In this document: piece by piece, positions 1 through 12,214 of the stretch
Layout of the letters: each line of letters opens with the position of its first letter
Position numbering within the stretch: the stretch's first letter is position 1
Assembly (NCBI GenBank): GCA_907165065.1
Contig: OU015526.1
Location: forward strand, 67,603,723 to 67,667,722
Direction: 5' to 3'
DNA length: 64,000 bases
From: Caprimulgus europaeus
Taxonomy: Eukaryota; Chordata; Aves; Caprimulgiformes; Caprimulgidae
Translations under genes and position numbers: made by a program
Notes under the pieces: generated by a model
What the model was told of the DNA's origin: nothing
The model's input: only the letters and a program-made list of their open reading frames with translations
Databases searched by the model: none

Positions 1-43
1 TTTCTTACGAGCACCAGTCTTCTTCTTAGGCATTTTTCACAAT
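1..43 (-). CDS. ZNF330: ZNF330 (NOA36) first coding exon, partial
   Basis: Read on the minus strand, the start codon is at 33-31 and the frame runs off the left edge after 11 codons, giving MPKKKTGARKK. This is the start of ZNF330, a small nuclear/nucleolar zinc-binding protein (NOA36) rich in cysteine clusters; none of those clusters lie in this window. The basic run KKK...RKK fits nuclear targeting. Upstream of the ATG are 10 nt of leader and then a clear splice acceptor, a pyrimidine run ending CACACAG with the AG at 45-44. The exon therefore starts at 43 and the rest of the 5' UTR must lie further right. The ATG has A at -3, a good initiation context. Identification rests on 11 residues plus the neighbouring RNF150, which is the known neighbour of ZNF330 in vertebrates. 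Confidence 0.88.
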
Positions 44-3000
44 CTGTGTGGGGGGAAAAAAATAGGCATGTAATGAATGCACATGTATGTAAATACACAG
101 ATACACAGCACATCTAGCACTAAAACTGGATCTTGAGTTCCCACATTAACTGTGCTTGCACTCATTCATTTCCTTTTCTGAAAGCTCCTTTTCAAATGTA
201 GAATAAGGAGCCAGTCCCTTGGGAAGAGTCATGTGATGAACCATGAAGAGTCTTGTGATCTAGAAAGGACTTTGCTGTCTTAAACTTTGTGCTTAACTAT
301 CTTCGAGGTGTTTTGACTTTAGAAAAAACTCCAAACTGCTATGTTTTGTAGGTTTGTTTGTGAAGGGCCTCTCTGGTTTTGGTTTGCCTTGTCTATTTAA
401 TAAGGACAATATTCAGCTCATTTTCTCATCACCTCTCTCTCTCACACTAACTACTTCCATCAGTTAAAAAGCATTCTTCAGATAAGCAAATTGTGTACTG
501 CAAAAACACAAATTTCACACTTCATGAAGGCTTGGGAAACAAAATGTAGTTACAGAGAATTTAAGGGCTATGACAAAGGGATGCTTGTACTGCTTGGTTA
601 TCATTCTAGCACATTAGCAATAATGGAAAGCATGAATTGCTTTGAAGACACTGCTTTTTCCCAAGGAGGGTTTACACTAATTTAATTCCATCTGGTTCAA
701 CACACGTGTCTATTTTAACATTCTAGGAGGGAATCAATGCAATACAGTGGTAAGACCATCAGGCAATCAATCAGAGCACTGCCCTCCTGTCACCTCCACA
801 ATGAACTGCACAGTACTCACATATGCTTAGTTTATTCTTTATTTATAATAAATTCGGCAAGTGTTATCCTGACTTCATGAAATGGACAACTGAGAGATTA
901 AAAGTGTGGTCTGATGTTAGAATTTCTCTTGTCAACACAGGCATTAAAGATAGACATCCTTCCTTGTGTTCCGTCTTTATCATCCCCTCATTTCTGCTGA
1001 TATAACTGTTACTGGTGTCACATTCTAAACCAGATACAGGTTAAAAACAAAACCAAAAACCCCAACCAACAAGCACTCCCAAGACCCATATTTGCACAAC
1101 CTGATGGGGGAAGACACTGAAAGGGGCAGTAGGAGCATTTGCCTAGCAAGCATGGGAATAAGAAAGCAGCTAAGGAAGAGGCAAGGACCTCTCCACTGAC
1201 AAAAATATGCCTTATTGAACATAGTTTTGAAAAAACCACTCTGAAGTCTATGGCCCAGGTGGACCCACTCCTTCATGCTGTGGCTATCCAACTGTGTTTT
1301 CATGCAGAAAAGACAGCTGAATTTTTGAAAGTGTTTAGCTCTTATTTCAGCACCTCACCATAGTGCTTCCAGGTTTTGAGAACCTGGTCTCTCTAGCAAG
1401 TTGCCCCAGTGGATATTGCGCTGCACAACTAACCCACAGTTCTTTTAGCTACAAGTACACTTCATGGTGCTCCTCGATCTGCCTCTCCTTTCCCAGACTG
1501 CAGAAATATACTTTCAAACAATTGATAGCTGAAATTCAAGTGCCATCTTAAAATTTCATTTTGCACTTATGGAATTTGAAGAAAACCACTACAGACTTGG
1601 GGCTTGGCAGAAATCAGCCCACACGATGGGACAGCTCTGCCCAGGCAAAGTTCTGCTGAGTCCAGTAGGTCTCTGGGTGGCTACCAGGGGCCACCAGTGT
1701 GAGGAGATGGGAGGTACCTGCTCTCCCCAGCCTCATCCCTAGCTCTGGGCAGACATGTAGACATGCATGCTGGCCTCTGTAAGGAGAGCTGCAGCACCAA
1801 CAGGCAGTGAATTGTAGCAGCTTAAACTTGGAAGAAAAATTAGTTTTCTTCATTGGAAAGGTCTTATAAAACAAACCCAACAATCCTAACTTTCCTGAAC
1901 ATATATTGTCTTGACCAAATACTAAAATTTGTTTTTGATAGCACACATAAATCAGTTTGCTCACCCTGTAGCATTCTGCACCATGTTTAAATTGTATTAG
2001 TGTCATATTTTATAGTCAAAATCATATTGCTGAGCTGCCTGCTGGCAATTGTCATTATTCCAGAGTGTGACATTTCTGACACTGGGAGTCCAATATGAGG
2101 TTGCAAGCCAAGTTTCAAACTGCTTGAATGCTGATTTAACAACAGAATCTCATGATTAATATTTATACCTTGACTTCTTCACATTACCTCATAATCAAAA
2201 GCAACAAAATGATAAACTGTTTTCATGATAAACACTGTCTTGATGACTACTGAGGACACAGATCATGAGAAATCTTTAAGATGTTAGTTTTCAGAAAGCT
2301 GCACTAAACTAAATAACAAAACTGCAATGTCAGGTCCTTTTAACAAAGCTATCAAGTCAATCCAGGCTTTCAAACACCATCCAGTAAATAACAACATCCT
2401 ATAGATCAATATTCTATCACTCTTTCCCTCTGAGCTTCCACTTAAGACACTTGTTGTCCTTGCCTTGAGTTCTAAATTTTTAGGGAATTTGCCATCTTCT
2501 AATTTTCTGACTAGAGCTTAATAGTTTTATGATGCCAGAAATTATGATAGTAAAAAACTTTTGTTTACCTGCAATTCCTTTCAAATCACAGTATTGCACC
2601 TTTTAAAAGCACTAATCAGTATTTAAAATATCTCTGCAGTATGTTCTGCCTCCAATGCTTCTGTAACCCAAGGTCTGGTTATCAAGGAAATGCCTACACT
2701 GAGCTACTCACTTAACATCTGCCTGCCAGAAAGATGGTGTGAACCTTTTGCTTAGAGTCTTTTTGCTGAAGACAGAGATTTACAGCCATGTTAGGACCCT
2801 CCTTTTCATCTGTGATGCTGGTCATCTACGATGCTGCTGCAAGAGAAATTGCCCAGAATGCAGTAGGTCTGTGCCTGGTTCCCTCTTGCCCCAGCAGGTA
2901 TGACCCTGCTGCCCTACAGAGCACCTGAGCTCCCGAACTGGGAGTAGTTCTGCATGAAGGATTTTTTTCCATTTGAAGCATGCTGCAGAGTGACTGGGTC

Positions 3001-3177
3001 AGAGCAGCAGTAGGAGCAAGTGTAACTCTCCAGTTTAATGACTGATACTGTAGCACAGAAAGCAGAGTTCAGATACTGGGAGGTTATATATGAGGTGAGC
3101 AGTAGTTCAAAGGAAAAGTCCTAAAATATGTTGTGTGCACACTGAGTCCCAGCACTGTGTGTTTTGTTCTATAAGAT
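44..3177 (-). other. ZNF330: ZNF330 intron 1, part nearest the coding exon
   Basis: AT-rich sequence without a credible exon. Open frames here are short and show no recognisable domain. I see no clear transposon in this stretch. It is assigned to the intron because the acceptor at 44-45 needs an upstream exon and the nearest CpG island on this side is at about 4.6-5.4 kb. Confidence 0.6.
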
Positions 3178-3810
3178 TGTCCTGCTTTTTAGCTGAAACA
3201 GAGCTAGGTTTCCTTTTAGTAGCTAGAATAGTGCTGTGTTTTGGTTTCAGCATGGATTTGTTATGAGAAAAATGTTGATAACATACCAATGTTTTCATTT
3301 TGTTGCTGGAAGTTAAAGGACTTTGTGTTTTGTTAGTCTACAAGTGCAAGATCTAGGGGAGGTAAGGAATATTTAACTTAATAAGCTGAACTGGCATTCA
3401 GATATGCCAATGGGATATTTCATATTATATCATGTCATGTCCAGTATATTAGTGAGGGGCTCTTCCTCTCTCTGGCTTTTGCTTGGGCCCTTGCTCTTCT
3501 GGGATTGCAGTTTCAGTTTTGGGATTGTTGCTCCTCAAGGATTGTTATCTGGGAATGGGCCGGGCTTGATCAGTGGGTGGTGAGCAATTGCACTCTGTAT
3601 CACTCATTTGTGTATTTTATTACTATTATTATTAACATTATTATTTTAATATCATTATTTTAAATTTTATTTTATTTCAGTTACTAAATTGCTCTTATCT
3701 CAACCTATGAGTCCCCTCACCCTTGCCCCCCAGTTCTCTCCCCAGTCTCCTGGGGGATAAGCAGTGAGTGAACAGCTGTGCTTTGCTGCTGGCCAAGTGA
3801 AACCACCACA
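3178..3810 (+). mobile_element. Solo LTR, avian ERVL-like, with 5-bp target duplication
   Basis: A complete LTR that begins TGTCCTG and ends CCACCACA. It is flanked by a perfect 5-bp direct repeat AAGAT at 3173-3177 and 3811-3815, as expected for an ERVL-type insertion. Near-identical blocks recur in the elements at 33353 and 61821, for example TTTGTTATGAGA in the 5' third and CAGTATATTA in the middle. The 3' half carries a TTATTATT-rich tract followed by the ACTAAATTG and TCTCAACC.ATGAG blocks. No internal viral region or second LTR adjoins it, so this is a solo LTR left by recombination. It lies in ZNF330 intron 1, antisense to that gene. Confidence 0.85.
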
Positions 3811-3815
3811 AAGAT

Positions 3816-4554
3816 TCACCTACTGTTCCTCACCTCCTCTGTTATTTCCTAAGGTAAACACAGGCAAGGCAGAGCAGTGACAGCAGGGCAGAGAACAGCA
3901 GAGTTCTGACATAAACACATAAACATGTTCTAAGACTGCCAGTTTATTTCACCAGGTGGTTGTGCTATGTAAAATACATAATCTCTGGCATCTAAATTCT
4001 GTTGAGGTCGTAACATGCCTACGATATTTTTTCCCTTCTTGAAGATTGCCCTTGATGAGTTCCCCAAGACACACGCTAAGTTTGCAGCAGACAGGAAAGC
4101 AGACTGCACCAGCGGACTTCTGGATCTTCTGTGCTGAGCATGACACTCCTTTGTGTCGTTATCTTATGTCACACACCAACCACCCTGCTGTCACAAATAT
4201 AATGAACAGCTGTAACAAGCTACTCCTTTGAGGGACAGGGGAACTCTCAGGTTATTCATCACTAACACCCAAAAGAGACTTTCTGTATTTCAGGACTTTT
4301 TGTAATTGACCACCCAATAGCTTCTAGCTGAGGCATGTTTATCAAAATCACAGTAAATTTGCTGGGTCACATCTGCTTCCATTCAGAATTCAACAAAATC
4401 CGGTTTACCACTCTGCAAGCACGATACAAGAGTGCAACACTACAAAAATCCGGACTAGCCGTGTGTCAACAGTTACGTCGCTCCAGTCCGTGACTCCATC
4501 TAATAATGAAATCATTTTCAAGTCATCATTGTGACTTACTCCATCTTTTAGTAA
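3816..4554 (-). other. ZNF330: ZNF330 intron 1, part nearest the promoter
   Basis: No exon or clear repeat is recognised. Base composition rises toward the CpG island at the right end. A 142-codon minus-strand open frame covers 4405-4833, but it has no recognisable domain and overlaps the GC-rich edge, so I read it as chance. Confidence 0.5.
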
Positions 4555-4683
4555 CGAGGTGACAAACTCGACTCTGGAGCCGCAGCACCTCAGGGTCGCG
4601 GCGCTGGTGAGGGCCCCGCTGTGCCGAGGTTCCCTCAGGCCCGGCTCTGACCGATTCCCTCCTCTGGAAACGCACCTCGTCCC

Positions 4684-4721
4684 CGCCGGTAACGGCTGCC
4701 CGCCCGCCGGTAACGGCTGCC
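4684..4721. repeat. 17-bp direct repeat in ZNF330 CpG island
   Basis: Two exact copies of CGCCGGTAACGGCTGCC at 4684-4700 and 4705-4721, a 21-base period. Each contains GGTAACGGC, which resembles a MYB-type AACGG core. A role as paired factor sites is only a guess. Confidence 0.75.
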
Positions 4722-5021
4722 GAGGGTCAGGCCGATGCGCTCTCACGACCTGATTTAAGGCTGTGACACGAAACGCCAACAGGAGTAGGCTGGCTTTTCG
4801 ACACTCACATTGCGATTTTCCACCTTTCAGCATTTTACCTTATTTTCAGTAATTATTTTTTGTTACCTAGCCCCCCAAACCGTGTCGCAACACCGTTTCC
4901 AACCTGGATCGCCGCGCTCCGTATTTCTCCGCACCTATCTCTGGGGAAACCAGCGACCGCTTCGCTCGCTTAAACGGGGAAGCGGCGGGGGGCCAGAGCC
5001 GCGACCACCGCCTCCCCTCAC

Positions 5022-5110
5022 CTCCCCCCGGGCTGCAGCGGCCGTGCGGAAGCCGGAAGCGGCGGGGTGCGGTGCGCTGCGCTGCCCGTCCGGCCCCGCG
5101 CAGCGAAGCG
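5022..5110 (-). other. ZNF330: Candidate ZNF330 non-coding exon 1
   Basis: On the minus strand a strong splice donor GGAG|GTGAGG has its GT at 5021-5020, inside the GC-rich core. It would pair with the acceptor at 44-45 to make an intron of nearly 5 kb. The donor defines one end of the exon (5022). The other end is only an estimate within the island. A weaker alternative donor (AAT|GTGAGT) lies near 4802-4807. Confidence 0.35.
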
Positions 5111-5579
5111 GGAAGGTTCCGAGGGCGGCCCCGTCAGGCCCCTGTCCTCGGCGGGCAGCCGCTCTCTTCCGTCCTCCCCTCACGGTGGGAGGTGCCTCAG
5201 GCCCGGCAGGCAGCCGAGGGGAGAGGGGACGGTCTGGGGTGCAGGGCTCGGCGTGCTGGGTAAGGGAGGGCGAAGGGGCAAACCGAGAAGTGAGCAGAGA
5301 TGGGGGCTGAGGGAGCCGGCGAGGCCCGGGGCTCTCTCTGCGGCGAGTTAGGGAGAGAAACAAGTGCCAAAACAGCAAATCTGCGCTTTCTCCTCGGAGA
5401 ACTGTAGTGCCCGCGGGTTCGACACCGAATGGCTGGGAACCAAGAAGGGGCCCGGTTTCCACACTGAGGGAAAGGTGTTGCCCGAGTTTTGGAAGGAGAC
5501 ATTGTAAAAAATGATAAATATACGGGTAGCAAAGACAGTGCTCTTCAGCAGGAGTAGGTGGCACCTACATCTGAGGTGA

Positions 5580-5945
5580 GCTGGGCTTGGTTAGCCTGGG
5601 GGAGACCTCACTGCCGCCTTCCAGTACCTGAAGGGAGCTTAGAAACAGGTGGGAGAGCGACTTTTTACATGGGCAGATTGTAACAGGACGGGGGGAAATG
5701 GTTTTAAACTAAGAGAGGGGAGATTTAGGTTAGATATCAGGAGGAAGTTTTCCACCCAGAGGGTGGTGAGGCACTGGTACAGGTTGCCCAGAGAAGCTGT
5801 GGATGCCCCATCCCTGGAGCCATTCAAGGCCGGGTTGGATGGGGCCCTGGGCAGCCTGACCTAGTGGTTGGCAACCCTGTCCACAGCAGGGGGGTTGGAA
5901 CTGGGTGATCTTTAGGGTCCTTTCCAACCCAAGCCAGTCTATGGT
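5580..5945 (+). mobile_element. CR1 LINE 3' fragment
   Basis: Plus-strand CR1 tail. It encodes the usual end of the CR1 reverse-transcriptase ORF (GNGFKLREGRF, RLPREAVDAPSLEPFKAGLDG) followed by the conserved 3' UTR (GGGTGATCTTTAGGGTCC) and ends near AGTCTATGGTG. The 5' part is missing, the normal result of incomplete reverse transcription. It lies directly beside the ZNF330 CpG island. Confidence 0.9.
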
Positions 5946-8286
5946 GTATCTTGTGTACTACTAAGCACTTGGTGTTGTAAGGCAAACTGCATTTCCATTT
6001 TCTTGGATTAAAAAAGAAAAAAAGCCCAAACTCTTATCTCCACATGAATGTCTGTGTCCTGAAGAGAATTAGGAAAAAAAAAAAAAAATCATTTGGTGTC
6101 ATTTCAGGGGTCCTAATTAACATAATCTTTCTCTTCACTTAAAATATTTTGTTGGTTTCACTGTGGTTGGGAAATCATTGAAAAAGTTTTTATAAGTTGT
6201 TTGCATGGATGTTACTGTTCGGTGGTTGTTACAGCCTCAAATTTTTCATGGGGATTGCCCCACCACTTTTACTTAACAGAGACCAAATGCTAGAGCATAG
6301 TAATTGCAACAGTTATTTGTGATTGTAATTGATTAGGGTTAGCACCTGAAAAGTTATCTGTGAAATCTTTCATCAGTGGCTCCATCTGCTTGCAAAATAA
6401 AATATTTTTTAATCTTAAAGGAAGGAATACAGTGTAGCTTAAAAAGGGAAATAATATATGTACCATAAAAAACCCCCTCTGTACAAAGCTCTGTCTCGCC
6501 TGAGGTTCTGCAATTCCTGCCTTGTCACAGATAGATTTGCCTTTCAGAAGGAGAGCTCACTCTGTTTCTCAGCAATTTCTGCTCCTTGCCCCACTCGGCC
6601 ACGGAGAGGTCTGTAACCCAGTGGTGCTTGCTCGAGTTCTGCAGGAGCTGCGAGCTCTGGAGCTTGGTTTGGTTGGCATGCATGAAAGTCACTGTGTGAG
6701 GTGTGAAGGGCTATGAAGCATGTGGTGAGGACAGCTATATGGACTTTGCTGCTCTCTTTTCTTTTTATGTACAATGAGACCTTGCTTAATTCTTCCTAAT
6801 AAAGGGCATACAACATGGGTGGAAATGTAACGATGTCTTTGATTCATTGTAATATCAAAAATTCTTCCTAAAAGCATATTTATTCTCTTGTGCATATTGC
6901 CTAGAAAACCCTTTGTGAAAATCATTAGAAGATATATCATATAAATATTTAAATGAAGATGACTGCAAGGGTCATGGAGAAGTTATAGTGCAGTGTTTCA
7001 TAGTCTTTTGTCTGGGAAAGGTTTGATACATATTTCATAGAAGTAAGTCCTAGGGCACAGTTTTATTGTGTGCTGTGATCATCCATTCACTCAGGTGGAA
7101 CGGTCGTACTGCTTCACGTTGTACTTGGTCATGCACTTCTTACTGCAAGTTGGCTGCTCGTTATGGAAATGAGACTGTGGCTTAATGAGAGAGGAAGGAA
7201 AACTCTCTGCCTTTCCAGGAAGACTCTTTTAACTTTTGTGAGGCCAAGGTTGTACCTCCCACAACAAATTGTTTGCTTGTCATGCTTTTCCTTCAAGATG
7301 TAATCTTCACACCAGGTTAGTGGGAGACACAGAAAATGTTATTCTTGTTTAAGACAAATATTGATGACGATCGCTTAACTGGACATATTTCTCCTCTGTA
7401 AAAAAGTGTGTGGAAAAGTAGTTTGTAACTATTGTCTCTAGCCATGGCTATGTGCTATTGACTAACAACCTAAGTAGAAAATGGGATCTTTTGTGAGCTC
7501 TTAGAGTTTTTTTTGTGTCGTTCTCACTTTTCTTAATGAATTCCATTAATCATTAATATTCTTCTATTCTGGTTGTGACCGTTCTGGTCTGTTTTAGGCA
7601 GTCAGGAATGCAAGCACAGAATGAGAATAAATTATATAGCACTGGAAAAAATACAAACAGAAAGTTTTAATCTATTTTAGAATAATTATCCTAGTCGGCT
7701 AGTCTAGTTTCATAAATGAAAGGAGCTGTTGAAAGAACTTGTATACATCCACAGATTGATGATTGTTTTCTCATTTGAATGGGCATTTTTACATGGACAA
7801 ACATGTGAGTGAAAAAGAGTGAAAAATCTAGAAAAACCCCAAGGAGATAGGTGGACACTAAGATTTTAATCTTAGTCTCACTTAAATGACTTTTAAGCAG
7901 TTGTTTTATTTTACCCTGAGAAATTTATCTGCATAGATTATGTTCCAGAAACTACCCTCTAGATGGCAGGAGTTAGTCACTTCACTCATGAACAGTCAAA
8001 TATCTTATTTTCAGAACTGGTGAAGTGGCCTAGGGCTGTAATACAAGTGAATTAAAAAAAGAATAGATTGGAATAGCCAATTTAAAGCTTACAGAATTTC
8101 CATTAGCAATACTGGACTACTCTCTCAGGAACTGTTGCAGACTCTTGTTTTTTCAAAGATCCGGGCAGAAAGTAGTGAGAATCACCCTCATTTTTAAAGG
8201 TGTTTTCAGTGACCTTTGTAAGATAAGCCATGAAAAGACAGTGTGTGTGTGCCTCTGAACTGTCGCTATTCCATATTGCCTTACAG
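5946..8286. other. Intergenic, no recognised element
   Basis: AT-rich spacer between ZNF330 and RNF150. It contains an A15-16 run near 6071-6086 and a short GT tract near 8240. I see no coding exon, RNA gene or clear transposon. Confidence 0.5.
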
Positions 8287-9015
8287 AGAATCACAGAATC
8301 ACTGAATGGTTTGGGTTGGAAGGGACCTTAAAGATCATCCAGTTCCAACCCCCCTGCCATCAGCAGGGACACCTTCCACTAGACCAGGTTGCTCAAAGCC
8401 TCATCCAGCCTGGCCTTGAACACTTCCAGGGAGGGGGCAGCCACAGCTTCTCTGGGCAACCTGTTCCAGTGTCTCACCACCCTCACAGTGAAGAATTTCT
8501 TCCTAATATCTAATCTAAACCTACCCTCTTTCAGCTTAAAGCCATTTCCCCTTGTTCTATCACTAACTGCCCTTATGGAAAGTCCCTCCCCAGGTTTATT
8601 GTAGCCCCTTCAGGTACTGGAAGGCCGCTTTGAGATCTCCACAAGCCTTTTCTTCTCCACACTGAACATCCCCAACTCTCTCAGCCTGTCCTCATAGCAG
8701 AGGTGCCCCAGCCCTCAGATCATCCTTGTGGCCTCCTCTGGACTCGTTCTAACTGGTCCATGTCTCTCTTGTGTTGGGGGCTCCAGAACTGGACACAGCA
8801 CTCCAGGTGGAGCCTTACGAGAGCGGAGTAGAGGGGGAGAATCCCTTCCCTCGACCTGCTGGCCATGCTTCTTTTGATGCAGCCCAGGATATGGATATTT
8901 GCCTTCTGGGCTGCAAGTGCACATTGCCGGCTCATGTTGAGCTTCTTGTCCACCACCACCCCCAAGTCATTCTCTTCAGAGCTGGTCTCAAGTCACTAAG
9001 AATCCCAACTATCTT
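8287..9015 (-). mobile_element. CR1 LINE, antisense, about 730 bp
   Basis: Begins with the reverse complement of the CR1 3' end (AATCACAGAATCACTGAATG) and runs through the 3' UTR into the reverse-transcriptase ORF. The minus-strand frame at 8965-8720 shows the CR1 thumb region, with [20 protein letters not shown] and [21 protein letters not shown]. The ORF is broken by frameshifts and the 5' part is absent. It is one of the two longest fairly young CR1 pieces in the window. Confidence 0.92.
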
Positions 9016-11400
9016 GTTTCTGCTTAATGGCTACTGTCCGTCTAGCTGAAAAAACAGGACAAGACTCTGAGGGCCTCCCTGCTTTGCCTGACAAAGGTAT
9101 TTGTCTAGTTAAGAGCTTGCACGACAGCACAAATATCGGTGACTCTCTTAACCCTAAGCTGTGCTACCTGCAGAGTAAAGCTGTGCACTAGAGAGAGCTG
9201 GTAGTGAACGTCACTCTTGTAGGCTAGATGATGCAATGACAGCACAGTGTCTCGGTTGACATTTACACGTTAAAGATTTTTTAGGGGGTTTTTCACTCCT
9301 GTTTTACTCTGCTATACTGCCATGCATCTCTTAAAGGCAGTTTCACTTATGCAAAGGGCCACGGGATACTAAAAAATCAGAATCCCTCCAAAATAAATTG
9401 CTGTCCAAGGCGCAGAACAATGACATTTTGGGCAATCTCTTTCCACCTTGCTCTCTTTTTCACTCGCGTCTTGGAGTCATGTGGCCAGGCAGAGCAGTAG
9501 CACAGTGGATTACATACTGAAGGCTGGTCAGATACACGTTTCTAAGGCAGTAAATTTACAAACATTTTAAACAGGAATAGTTCAGCAACAAGACATGTTG
9601 GGAACAGTTGTCTGGGGGAAAGTAGGGGCTGCTTTCTCCAGTGACAAAGCTGAGTAATACCATTGCAGCACAGTGTAGCAGCTGATGTGGACACTAACCC
9701 TCTTCAGAATTGCCCTGCTCACTCCTTCGTCTCCCCATCTCAGAAATTCTTCCTTTCCAGTGGGGCACATTTTGGGGATGAACACTTATTTATTCCTTAA
9801 GCTACTCAAGTAATAACGAAGGATTCATGCCATCTCACTTCTTTTATTGAAAAATACTGAGATCAGAAAGGGAAATCAGGAAATTAAGTGTGTGCACAGC
9901 CTCTATCAGAATGGCCGTATTTGGGGAGAGATAGAACTGTCATATGCAGTCACACTGGATTGTGCTGGGTGACAATGAAACATTTTTATTGCCTTCTGCT
10001 GTAATATCTCAGTCCCTTTAAAGACACAATAAAGCGTGTTACCTATCAACTTGAAATAAATACTGACCTGAGTTGTTGTAATTTACTTTTAATTTAATAC
10101 ACTGTGATTTCTTTTTCTCTAAATAACATGCTTGTCCTGATCTAATTAAGCCTCTGTTACCTACCTACCTATTACCGTAATTATCTTCATTATTGCAGTG
10201 TCTCCTTGCAGCATTCAATATGTTTGCCTCCCTGGGGGTTGCATTGTAAAATGGGTGCATCATATACCTTTCTAACTGACCTTTGAAACGGCATACATCA
10301 AATTTAATTTGTTTTTAAATGCTGGCCTTGCAGCAACTGACCTTAAAAGTCATGTCAATATCTGTTTGATGTCAGATAATTTTGTCTGTAGACATTTATC
10401 CTTGCTAATTTAACTACAGAAAGAAAAGGGAAACAAAGAAAAGAACTTGAGGCAAAAATCTTTACTGATGTCTACCGAATTGGCATGTTCAAATATAATA
10501 TTTTAAAATAGGTCATCTTGAATTAGGTGTTAGAAAGATTTTTTATGTGTATGTGTTGTTTTCCCCCTGCTATTATAACTGATGCTTACAACCATTAATC
10601 TTAGCCCTGGAAAATTATTCCCTAAGAAATTTCTAAATGGTTATTTTGTCTGATCAATGTTGGTGAAATGTATCAAAATGGAAAATTAAAAAAAAAACCA
10701 GAGAGATAAAGAACTTGCTGTTAAGTGATTAGAGTCCTGATTCAAGGAGCCCACTCAGTTGTCAACTTCTTTATTAAAATCTATTCATCTTTCCTGTGAT
10801 ATTCAAGTTGTATATTTTTACATTTCTTCCATTACTTCAACAAAGAACTGAAGAGCATTTTATCGTGGTAGTTTGGGGCTTTTTTGGTATTGTTTGGGGG
10901 GTTTTTTTTAAGATGAAAGACGCAGAGTAAAGGTAATGCTGGGATTTCTGTAATACATTTAATATGGTATCATATGTTAATTAAGATTGCTGAGGTGAGG
11001 GGAATAGTGCAAGACTAATCATTTACTCATTTTCCAACAAAAGGGGGAAGCAATAATTATTTATGATGGAAAAAGAACTTGTTGGCTGGTAGCAAGGTAC
11101 TAGTATTGGTTTTCCATTATGAGATTGTTATATCCTAAATTATCTTGTTTATCTTCCCTCTGATCCCATCAAAAGGCTGGCACGTGGTGATAAATTTGCT
11201 GCATATGTGACACTGGGAGGCTTTTTGCATGAAGTTTATTTCTATCAGATAACCTGATAGAAACAAACAGGAGTACTTGTGTGACAGAAATGGAAAAAGT
11301 TATAAAATCAAGGTCAGACAGCAAATGACCAATGACAAGAATTTATCTGGCAGTCCTGGAGGCTTGTCAGGTGGAAGTGACAGAGGAGAATGAAAGATGT
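9016..11400. other. Intergenic, AT-rich, no recognised element
   Basis: Very AT-rich, especially 10080-10700, with homeodomain-type TAATTA cores and short poly-A/T runs. No coding exon or transposon is recognised. It could hold old non-coding regulatory sequence, but that cannot be judged without alignment. Confidence 0.45.
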
Positions 11401-12214
11401 GAATGTTCTAATTGGTCACAGGATATGAGATTAATTCATCTGACTTCAGGTGTGTAATGATGAGCTTGTTGTCTGACCTCTTGCTCGAATCAAGAGGGAG
11501 ATGGGCACCTGAAGGAGGTCAACCATCTCCCTCAGGACAGGATGATCATTTTTTTCAGACAGCTAAAGCTAGGTGCCATGAAACCTGCCCAGGGTGCCCA
11601 CCAGCTGTCTGTGCCAAAGAAAGGAAAGTTCTAGGGTACACAGAAGGTGGTGTTTCCAACAGGGTAAGGGAAGAGACAATGGTATCAAAAAATTCTCACA
11701 AGACATTATCTAGAACACTTGGTAGAGTTACCTGAGTTCAGTCCTGATCTAAAATGGGAGCTGCACAGCTGCAGCCACACCACATGAGCCAAGAGATGTG
11801 TTACACTGGAGGATGCTAAAGCAGATAGGATGGAGAAAGAGGGGCTGAAGTTCCTGTAGGCTTCCAACAAGTCCCCCTATAAGCATGGACCAGTTAATAC
11901 CCATTTGTCCTTGCTCAAGGTGAAGAATTCATACAGCCAGCTGGAAGGAAATTTTGCCAAGGTGATCAGGAAACTAAGAAGCCTGTTGCTGTAGGAGGCT
12001 AAAAATGATGTGTTTCATCTGGCAAAATGAAAGGTCAAAATTGAGGGGGGGAGGGGGAGTCCATCAGTGCCAAGTAAGAAGGGTGAGCAAAAAGCCCAGT
12101 CTGGCACAAGAGCAAGTGAGTATGAAACTTTACAGCCTGGGGCCACACGGTGCGAGAGAGGTAACAACAGTGAGGGAGAGTCAAGGTTCAGGGGCTGTAG
12201 TTGTGTGATGTCTG
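11401..12214. other. Intergenic, possibly decayed repeat
   Basis: Higher in GA and more balanced in composition than its flanks. It adjoins a decayed plus-strand CR1 at 12215 and may be the eroded upstream part of that element, but I cannot match it block by block. A plus-strand 107-codon open frame at 11412-11735 has no recognisable domain. Confidence 0.3.

Larger units (their letters stand above)
4555..5420 (-). promoter_or_regulatory. ZNF330: CpG island, presumed ZNF330 promoter
   Basis: GC-rich and dense in CG dinucleotides, in sharp contrast to the AT-rich flanks on both sides. Its densest part is about 4900-5250. It lies about 5 kb upstream of the ZNF330 start codon with only intron between, so it is the natural promoter. 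Two direct copies of a 17-base GC-rich block containing GGTAACGGC sit 21 bases apart at 4684-4700 and 4705-4721. CpG-island promoters often fire in both directions, and plausible plus-strand splice donors exist at 5260 and 5576. No TATA box stands out. The exact transcription start cannot be read from sequence alone. Confidence 0.7.

Noticed and set aside
1614-2006. 130-codon minus-strand open frame in ZNF330 intron 1
   Set aside because: No recognisable domain or known ZNF330 sequence and no strong splice signals at its borders.
4405-5564. Several overlapping open frames of 60-209 codons in the ZNF330 CpG island on both strands
   Set aside because: GC-rich DNA has few stop codons. The peptides are proline/arginine/glycine-rich shadows without domains.
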